Assembly (NCBI GenBank): GCA_024180945.1
Contig: JAKSGN010000005.1
Span: 1,364,001-1,428,000, forward strand
Reading direction: 5' to 3'
Length of the DNA stretch: 64,000 bases
Source: Macrophomina tecta
Taxonomy: Eukaryota; Ascomycota; Dothideomycetes; Botryosphaeriales; Botryosphaeriaceae
The translations under genes and the position numbers were made by a program. The notes under the pieces were generated by a model. It was not told the origin of the DNA and ran no database searches. It saw only the letters and a list, made by a program, of their open reading frames with translations. Shown one piece after another: positions 57,072 to 64,000 of this stretch. Every line of letters starts with the position of its first letter. Positions within the stretch are counted from its first letter, which is position 1.

Positions 57072-58403
57072 ATGCCCTCCCGCTCCGAAACCACTTACTT
57101 CGGCGCCGGCCCCGCGCCGCTCCCCACCGACGTCCTCACGCGCGCCGCGTCCGCCCTCCTCAACTACAACGACAAAGGCATCGGCATCTGCGAGATCTCG
57201 CACCGCTCGCCCGAAGCCAACGCGATCCTCGCCGACGCCAAGGCAGCCATGACGCACCTGTACAGCATCCCCGCCGACTACGAGATCCTGTTCCTGCAGG
57301 GCGGCGGCAGCGGCGAGTTCAGCGCCGTCGTCTACAACCTGGTCGCCACCTGGGTGGAGGCACGGCGCGCGCGCGCCGAGCGCGACCTCGGCCCGGGGAA
57401 GGAGCGCGAGGTGCTGGAGCGGCTGCGGCAAGAGGTCGGCGACGAGCTGCGCGCCGACTACCTGGTGACGGGCTCGTGGAGCCTGAAGGCGTCGCAGGAG
57501 GCGGCGCGGCTGCTGGGCGCGGCGCACGTCAACGTCGCCGTCGACGCGCGCACGGCGAACGGCGGCAAGTTCGGCACCATACCCGCGGAGGCGGAGTGGC
57601 GCCTGACGCCGCGCAAACCGGGCGGCGGGCCTGCGTACGTCTACTTCTGCGACAACGAGACGGTCGATGGCGTCGAGTTCCCCAAGTTCCCCAGCGCGCT
57701 GGAGGGCGATGACGCGCCGCCCGTCGTCGCGGACATGTCGTCGAACTTCATCAGCCGGCAGATTGATGTGAGCAAGTACGGCGTCATCTTCGGCGGCGCG
57801 CAGAAGAACATTGGCAACGCGGGCGTCACCATCGTCATTGCGAAGAAGAGCCTGCTGGGCCCGGCGGCCGCGCCGGAGCTGCTGAGGGAGTTGGACCTGC
57901 CGGTTGGCCCGGTCGTGTTGGATTGGCCGACCATTGCGAAGAACAACTCGCTGTATAACACGCTGCCGATCTTCGATGTGTGGGTCGCGGGCCAGGTCAT
58001 GCAGGGCTTGGTGCAGACATACGGCGCGCAGAGGATCGCGGGGCAGGAGGGCGTTGCGAATCGCAAGGCGGAGCTGCTGTACGCTGCGTTGGATAAGTAC
58101 CCTGAGGTGTACAGGGTCGTGCCGGACAAGAGCGTGCGCAGCAGGATGAACCTGTGCTTCAGGGTGCACGGTGGCGACGACGCGAAGGAGAAGGAGTTCC
58201 TGGCGGGCGCGGAGAAGAGGGGTCTGACGGGCCTGAAGGGCCACAGGAGCGTTGGTGGTATCAGGGCGAGCAACTGTGAGTATTGCCCATCGTATGATTG
58301 TGGGCCAGGACGCTGACTGGAGTTCCTTGCAGACAATGCCGTCCCTCTGGAGGGAGCTGAGAAGCTGGCGCAGTACTTGGAGGAGTATGCCAAGGGCGCG
58401 TAA
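57072..58403 (+). CDS. SER1: Phosphoserine aminotransferase
   Basis: A PLP enzyme of serine biosynthesis (3-phosphohydroxypyruvate to phosphoserine), 424 aa, exons 57072-58275 and 58333-58403. Seen: NYFGAGP-like YFGAGPAPLPTDVL at the N-terminus, GIGICEISHRSPEA, FLQGGGSGEFSAVVYN, TGSWSLKASQEA, DMSSNFISR, and the PLP lysine in FGGAQKNIGNAG. The tail HRSVGGIRASNYNAVPLEGA is rebuilt by splicing out 58276-58332. A charged insertion (RARAERDLGPGKEREVLERL) after residue 95 enlarges the protein compared with bacterial SerC. Codon use is very GC-rich. Confidence 0.94.
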
Positions 58404-59071
58404 GACTTGCCCTCTATACGGCTATTGATATGACAGCATTGGCAGGCGTTTGGGAAGCACGAGTGCAAAAAGAAAAGTTCGGCAAGGGGTTTCAAGTAGG
58501 TACGAAAACACAAGACATGGTTCAACACCAGGGAGACATTACAGCGAATGCATGTTTGTGTGAAACGATCGATTTGATCCAGTTGCGGTGACGTTGCCGC
58601 TTCCAGGATCTGAGACTTTGTGGTGATATATGAGCAGTCATTTTGTGATACACCTGAGGCCGAGTGCCGGGGCCGAGCATGGGTCATCGATGCAGGACAT
58701 ATACCTCATGCATTTGTTACACCCTATATACGCAGCTTCCAATCGCCGAACTCTAAAGAAGGTTGACTAAAGATCCGCCAGATCCTACCTGCCCAATGCG
58801 TTGCCGTCTTATCTCTCCAAATCCAGCCTAAACAAGGCATCTTTCAGATGACCACCAGCTCCAATGTCCTTTCAAACATAAGACGATTCCGGACAACGCG
58901 GCAAGCGACCCTTTGACTCACCGCACAGCCCAACCCAAGGGCCACTCCGAACGCGTTTCCCGTGAGCAAGCATCGCCTCTTCTTCCCGCCCCAGCACGAC
59001 CCGATCTCCGGCCCCCGATCCCCACCTCATCTCTCTCTCTCTCTCTCTCCCCGAGACACTCCCGCCCCGCG
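58404..59071. other. Convergent intergenic region with CT microsatellite
   Basis: 3' regions of SerC and TPK. A (CT)n run covers 59031-59049, 23 bp from the TPK stop. No gene is supported. Confidence 0.6.
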
Positions 59072-60130
59072 CTACGCCCTCTCAATGGTAAACAGCACCT
59101 TCGCGTCCGTCCTGACCGTCACGCACTCGGCCTTGACGTGGTTGCTGGTGCTCACGTTTCCGTCGACGCTAGTCGGCCAGTCGGCCACGTCCCACTCCAG
59201 GCCGGTGGTGGTGATGGTCGCGGGCCCGAAGGCCGGCAGGATGCCGACGTTCTCGGTGAAGAAGGCCTGGCCCTCCTGCTCCTTCCGGGCTCCTTGGCGC
59301 TGCGGCCGGCGCACGACGGGCGCGTCGATGCGGTGCTCGCCCGGCGGCAGGATGAAGGACACGCTCGACTCGGAGAAGAGCCACAGGCGCGTGTGGGCGT
59401 GGGCGGCCTGGATGCGCAGCATCTCGTAGAGCAGGCCGAGGCCTTGGTCGACGCGGCCGCCGAGCGTGCAGAGGATGAGGATCTCGCGGTAGGCGGGGGG
59501 TGGGGGAGCGGGCACGGCCGAGGTGATTTGCTTGATGGCTTTGCCGAAGTCGGTCGAGTATTGGTCTGGATCGCGCGAGATGCGGACGCCGTGCGAGGCG
59601 TAGTAGGCGCGCACGTCGTCGCGCAAGGAGTCGAGGTCGCCGTGGATGATGGTGGGGAGCTGGGTTTGGGGCGAAGGGCCGGACGTGGTTAGTGAGGAGC
59701 AGGGGGAGAGGGTGTGTGAGTCTCGGGGGAAGCGGAGGTGGAGAGACAGCAGATGGAGAGGAGATGCAAGGAAGGAGGGGCTCTGAGTGTATGCGAGCAT
59801 GGAGAGAGTCGGCGGGGCGGTGACAAAGCGCCGGGTCGATCAGGCAATGCCTAGGGTACGTACAAATTCCAGGCGGCGGGCGTCGGCGTCGTCCAGACCA
59901 TCGAAGGTGTCGTACAGCCGGTTAGCACCGCCGTCAGCACACAGGCGGTAGCTGGTGTGGGCCCACAGGCGCTGCAGTAGGTCGAGGCTGGCGACGGGCT
60001 GGTTGAGGATCAGCAGAGCGGGCTTTTGGCGCCAGCCCTGTTCCTGATGCTGATACTGGGCCGGCCCCTGCTGCATGCCAGCGGCAGGTTGCTGCAGGAA
60101 GCGCGCCGGCGCAAACTCAGATGCTGCCAT
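59072..60130 (-). CDS. THI80: Thiamine pyrophosphokinase
   Basis: Makes thiamine pyrophosphate from thiamine and ATP in the cytosol. The protein is 284 aa from exons 60130-59864 and 59659-59072; the 204-bp intron is long for this region. Seen: PALLILNQPV, the substrate motif YRLCADGGANRLYD, IHGDLDSLRDDVRAYY (metal-binding Asp), DQYSTDFGKAI, GGRVDQGLGLLYEM, and the C-terminal thiamine-binding half with WLFSESSVSFILPPGEH and ECVTVRTDAKVLFTIE. The N-terminal 35 residues are Gln/Ala-rich and not conserved. No TPP-riboswitch-like structure was found in the intron. Confidence 0.92.
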
Positions 60131-60749
60131 GGCGGGCGCTGGCGGACGCGAAAGAGCAGGCGGGCCAACAAGGCTGGTCTCCTTTTTCCCTTTGCGTGCC
60201 TGAAGACGGAGAGGAGCACCAATGGCAGAGCAGCGGTGGACAGGCCGGACAGCTACGAACGAAGCCAACGAGAGAATCAAAAATTAGACGGCACCACCCC
60301 AACTGAAACCCCGCAGTTCCCCGTCCACGCACGCGCCAAGCGCCGACGTCATTCGGTTCTCGCCCTCCCTTCCGCCCGCTAGCACCTGTTCGCATGAATA
60401 TTCATGCCCCCCGACACGTGAAGCCTCCATGCCTAGCGCCCCCGGCTTCAAGCTTAAAGGTCCCCGCCGGTCCCCCGTCCTAGTCTACCAGCCATGGATG
60501 CTACTTGCTGCTACCTGCCGCGTCCCTGGTGACAAGAAAAAGACCTGACACCCCAAACACCATCCCTATTCATCTCAACTGTCCCCTATCCGTCCGTCTG
60601 TCCGTCCGTTCGTCCGTCCCTCCACATCTTCCAATCTCCACAATTTTTCCAGAGTCACAACCAACAAAAAAAAAAAAAAAAAAGTAAAAGGGCACCGCAT
60701 CGACTTGAGAAAGGAAAGAGCTTCCAAAAAAAAAAAAAATAAAAGGGAA
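60131..60749. other. Divergent intergenic region TPK / acidic protein
   Basis: 619 bp. It holds (GTCC)n-like repeats near 60592-60616 and A-tracts at 60666-60683 and 60726-60739 just before the next start codon. No RNA gene was recognised. Confidence 0.5.
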
Positions 60750-61625
60750 ATGTCTTCGTCTGACCCTACCCTCCCCATCCAATCCAACGCGGCCCCTACT
60801 CCTCCGTCTTCATCCGCCCCGCCTTCCTTCTCGGTCGCAGAACCCACCAGAACCCTCACGCCCAGCGGCGCGCCCGCCACGCCCGCCCCTTCGCGCAACC
60901 CGTCCATCTTCCCCGGCTCCGACGCCGCCCATGCCGCCGACACCTTCGCCACCGACTACCTCAACGCCCTCGCGGCCGCCGCCCAGGCCTCCCTGCAATC
61001 CGCGCCCAGCTCGCCCGGCGGCGACCTGCCGATCGCGCGGAGCGGGAATCGGAAAAGTGCGCTGTATGGCGGGCAGCAACATCTGTCGCCGTCGCCGTCG
61101 AGGGGCTATCAACAAAAGAGGGGCGCGGGTGAGGACGTGATGGAGGAGGTGGTGGAGGAGGAGGACGAGGACGAGGATGGGCAGGAGGTGAGTGACGAGG
61201 AGGTGACGAGGGGGAGGGATAGGGGCCCGGTGTTTAATACGACGAGTTTCTTGGATGTTGATTCGAGTACGCCGGTTACAACGCCCGGGTCGGCACCGGG
61301 GGAGTTTTCGGAGGATGAGGATGAGCTGTCAGCGGGTCTGCCGCGGGGGGAGGGAGATGGAGTGGGTATGGGGGCGGAGGAAGGGGGGCCAGTGCATGGG
61401 AGCGAAGTGATGCAGGAGGAGAAGGGCGAGTATGGCGGCTTTGTTGATCCGTTGGCCAGGGCGAGGGCGGGCGTGAGTGTGGCGAAGGGGGAAGGGTTTG
61501 TGGAGAGAGCGAGCATCATGTTGGATAGGAGGGCGGCTGCGTCGGAAGAGGGAAGGCGGGAGGAGTGGAAGACCGGTGGCCCCGTGCAGGGAGTTGAGAG
61601 GTCGGAGAGCGGGAGGTCTTTCTGA
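60750..61625 (+). CDS. Hypothetical acidic, disordered protein
   Basis: 291 aa with no intron and no family I recognise. It is low in complexity but reads as coding: a Ser/Pro/Thr-rich N-terminus (MSSSDPTLPIQSNAAPTPPS), an Ala-rich helix (AADTFATDYLNALAAAAQAS), a strongly acidic centre (MEEVVEEEDEDEDGQEVSDE), then short blocks FNTTSFLDVDSSTPVTTPGS, YGGFVDPLARARAGV and ERASIMLDRRAA. The last blocks look constrained because they are less biased than the rest. The ATG at 60750 follows an A-tract; an in-frame ATG at 60705 would add a Lys run and is less likely. Cellular role unknown. Confidence 0.6.
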   Translation: MSSSDPTLPIQSNAAPTPPSSSAPPSFSVAEPTRTLTPSGAPATPAPSRNPSIFPGSDAAHAADTFATDYLNALAAAAQASLQSAPSSPGGDLPIARSGNRKSALYGGQQHLSPSPSRGYQQKRGAGEDVMEEVVEEEDEDEDGQEVSDEEVTRGRDRGPVFNTTSFLDVDSSTPVTTPGSAPGEFSEDEDELSAGLPRGEGDGVGMGAEEGGPVHGSEVMQEEKGEYGGFVDPLARARAGVSVAKGEGFVERASIMLDRRAAASEEGRREEWKTGGPVQGVERSESGRSF

Positions 61626-62879
61626 GGTGGGCCAGTGCATTTGGGGTGAGTTGATCGATTGAACTTCTCTGCGGAGATCCTATTCTTACAGCAGTTTAGA
61701 CATACATTTATGTTAAATATGTCAATATCACTTCTGATTGCAGAAAGCCCACCAGCAAGGCCCGTTACGTGGGATGCCTAGAAGGCTTCTGCCATGTTGC
61801 AACGACAAGGGAAACTGGCGGTGGTATTGATAGCCCTGGAGCTTTGGGACGGCGTCGTTTGCGCGACTGTCTCAAATAAGGGTGTTCCGGGAATCACTCC
61901 GCAACAGGTCTGGGACTAGATCACGAGGCATCAGTGTGATTTTTGAGTTCCTTGAGCAGAAACAGGACTTTGCTTCATTGAGACTGGTTAAGGTCTTCTG
62001 CCCCTACGCGCGGGGTGATGGCCGCATTCAGTTTGCACATCCGTCCGTCTAGGTGCGTTTGGAACAGGTGGCCACCAAGAGGCTGGAACCATCGAGATTA
62101 TGCGCAACGCCTCAAGCCTGGCTGAGGCTGTTACGAAACTAATGAGGATATAGTTTCGAGGTGTCCTGTTGTCTCCTTGGCGATTTCAATGGAGCAAAAA
62201 CACCGCACAAAGGAAGCTGCGGAGGTGACAGGTAACTTGAGGACTCTGTATAACTTATTAATAAACCCATCTTTTTTTTTTTTTTTTTTTTTAAATTCGT
62301 CCATATCCCATGACTCTCGTACATCTACACATAGGAATGTTCATTTACTGTTTGACTTGAGGGTGATTCTGCTGTTGACCACCGGACTCTCTTCCCAACT
62401 TTGCCCCTAGCGGGCGACTCTTGCCTTTCAAGCTCAAAGATATGCAGGAATACCTGTGATATATTTCCTCTTCCCTATTCACTCAGCTTCCATCTGACGA
62501 AAAGTGCTTTTGCCATTGGCTGCAGAGTGGAGACTGCCCCTGGGGCCGTGCGGCAGCTTGCCCCACACGTGCGCGCGCCATGTTTCGGAGGGCCGCGGCG
62601 GTTCAGCCCTACCCGACCGGCCACCTCGCAGCTGTGGAGCTTCCTTCTCCTCGACCATTCATCCTCCGGTGGCGTCCATTGCTGCCAGCATCACCGATAC
62701 TTGCATGCAGATTTGCCCTCCCAAGCTGTAGCCCATTCGACGGCACCTCCTCCCCGAAATTTATGCTTCGCTCGCCCTTTTCCGCCCGCCAAACCGTCAT
62801 GATCCACCCCGCCGAATCCTAAGCTGCTGCTGTTCGTCCACCTCGTACACAGCTGTTGACACAATCTCTGAGCCCGAAA
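61626..62879. other. Intergenic region with poly-T tract
   Basis: 1.25 kb. A T-tract of about 20 bases lies at 62273-62292. Frames are short and motif-free. The final 300 bp, CT-rich before 62880, should be the promoter and leader of the next gene. Confidence 0.5.
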
Positions 62880-64000
62880 ATGGCCCCACACGTCTTCCCA
62901 ACAGACGAAGAGCTGGGGAAGCGGGACGATGACTACGCCCCCGGCAAGAAGGCCTCCCCGGCCTGGCGCAATCTCCCCTACAGCTACCGGCGCCGTCGTA
63001 TCGCCGTCATCGTCGGTGCCGCGCTCTTCGTGTGGCTACTCCTGCGCGTTATATCCTCTGGCGATCCCGACTATCTCGTGTACGATGCATCGAGCCCGAC
63101 GAAACCGGTCAAGCCGAAAGGTGCTCCGCCAAAGGTAGCCGGCGATATAGACAACACCGCGGCACAGCACTACTATAGTGGTCGCATTAAATTCTTCGAG
63201 CTGGGTGATACGTTGCACAAAATCTCAAACACCAACGGCATGCGCGAGAAGAATCGCAATGTCTTGTTCGCCGCCTCGAACCTCAAGAGCGTATCCGCTC
63301 TACTGCCGCTTGCATGCGAAATGGCGAAGTGGAACCGTAACCACGTGCATTTTGCTATAATGGGCCGCTACGATATTCCGCTCGACGATATCCTTGAAGT
63401 AAACGGTATCGACCGCGAGGGGTGTGACGTGTATTGGCACGATGCTCGTCCAGACTATGTCACATACAGCTCTGATGCGCGCGCTGAAGCCATTGTCATG
63501 GCCGCGTTGGGACACATCCAGACGTTCATGCATCCACAAGTTGTCATTACTGACGACCCGATTCGTGAAGATCCCTTCTTTTCCAAGGGCATGCACAGGA
63601 AAACCAAAGGCATCAGGCTACCGGTGATAGAATTACCCAAGAATCGTGCCGACAACCTTGAATGGCTCACCCGCCTAGACTCTTCATCCCTAAGACATTG
63701 GCATGCACCTAGCATCGATATCTTGATCCACGCGCCCCAGAAGTCTTCAGGGTCTCTTTTGCGGCTGCTCAAGTCCATCAAGGATGCCGACTATTCCGGC
63801 CTCACTCCGCCTCGGATCACAGTTGAATTACCTGCCGACATCGACCCGCCATCCATTCAATACCTCGAACAGATGGCCTGGCCACCTGCGCCGAAGGACC
63901 CGTTCGTAAGACCTCGTCAAAATGGGTTGACAATACGGCACCGCATACCGGACCAGCGCGCTTCCTCAGAAGAATCATCCGTCCGCTTCCTCGAGTCCTT
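62880..64000 (+). CDS. Type II membrane protein, glycosyltransferase-like, 3'-partial
   Basis: The frame is open from the ATG at 62880 to the window end (373 codons) with no intron seen. A short acidic cytosolic tail is followed by YRRRRIAVIVGAALFVWLLL, a single signal-anchor (residues about 36-57), and a lumenal domain: ENRN-like REKNRNVLFAASNLKSVSAL, KWNRNHVHFAIMGRYDIPLD, YWHDARPDYVTYSSDARAEA and MHPQVVITDDP. This layout is that of a fungal Golgi or ER glycosyltransferase family often labelled glycosyltransferase 2. LLRLLKSIKDADYSG and TPPRITVELPADIDPP are compatible with a GT-A nucleotide-sugar fold, but the DxD part, if any, would lie beyond the window. Confidence 0.65.
   Translation, partial: MAPHVFPTDEELGKRDDDYAPGKKASPAWRNLPYSYRRRRIAVIVGAALFVWLLLRVISSGDPDYLVYDASSPTKPVKPKGAPPKVAGDIDNTAAQHYYSGRIKFFELGDTLHKISNTNGMREKNRNVLFAASNLKSVSALLPLACEMAKWNRNHVHFAIMGRYDIPLDDILEVNGIDREGCDVYWHDARPDYVTYSSDARAEAIVMAALGHIQTFMHPQVVITDDPIREDPFFSKGMHRKTKGIRLPVIELPKNRADNLEWLTRLDSSSLRHWHAPSIDILIHAPQKSSGSLLRLLKSIKDADYSGLTPPRITVELPADIDPPSIQYLEQMAWPPAPKDPFVRPRQNGLTIRHRIPDQRASSEESSVRFLES

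Noticed and set aside
59660..59863. Possible TPP riboswitch in the long TPK intron
   Set aside because: The intron lacks the conserved CTGAGA and GAACCTGATC-type aptamer cores; it is a pyrimidine-rich ordinary intron.
1..64000. CRISPR arrays, rRNA genes, intact transposons or viral genes
   Set aside because: No regularly spaced repeats, no rRNA-like sequence and no reverse transcriptase, integrase or transposase motif was seen on either strand.

Overview
The window is nuclear DNA of a filamentous ascomycete (Pezizomycotina; a Dothideomycetes-like fungus is my best guess, not proven). The evidence is short 44-90 bp introns with GTAAGT/GTGAGT donors, Zn2Cys6 and bZIP regulators, fungal housekeeping genes (LST4/FNIP, IDI1, NUP49, FIP1, DLD, FPGS, SerC, TPK) and intron-containing tRNA-Leu genes. 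Gene models were spliced by eye. Every multi-exon model keeps frame across its junctions.

Layout. 1-3.3 kb: Lst4/folliculin-interacting protein, cut at its 5' end. 4.5-12.7 kb: a compact catabolic cluster of a sorbose-reductase-like SDR, a class II aldolase, a Zn2Cys6 regulator, an L-rhamnose-1-dehydrogenase-like SDR and an MFS sugar transporter. Its two divergent promoters share CGAGGG motifs, direct repeats and palindromes. 14.0-21.7 kb: one giant gene (about 2522 aa) with six tandem domains that look like the Ulp1/C48 SUMO-protease fold. Two keep the His-Asp-Gln-Cys active site and four have lost it. This is the most unusual object here. 22.3-23.2 kb: a small bZIP factor. 25.3-25.7 kb: a broken GFA-family gene. 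26.9-37.7 kb: IDI1, an F-box/WD40/UIM protein, an aldo-keto reductase, Nup49 and Fip1. 38.4-39.0 kb: a frameshifted DUF6594-type relic. 40.8-45.3 kb: a TauD/TfdA dioxygenase and a possible Zip2/SHOC1-type meiotic protein. 46-53.4 kb: a UPF0658-type Golgi membrane protein, D-lactate dehydrogenase and folylpolyglutamate synthase with two candidate start codons. 53.4-56.4 kb: an AT-rich island with two intron-containing tRNA-Leu genes and two diverged, inverted repeat copies that look like RIP-eroded LTR relics. 57-64 kb: phosphoserine aminotransferase, thiamine pyrophosphokinase, an acidic disordered protein and the 5' part of a type II membrane protein that runs off the window.

How genes may work together. 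The 4.5-12.7 kb genes read as one locally regulated pathway: uptake (MFS), two NAD(P)-dependent oxidoreductases and a C-C cleaving aldolase, with a regulator in the middle. No lactonase, dehydratase or kinase is present, so the pathway is either completed elsewhere or differs from the known fungal L-rhamnose route. The remaining genes are mostly unrelated housekeeping loci, several of them sharing divergent promoters (Nup49/FIP1, F-box/AKR, DLD/FPGS, TPK/acidic protein).
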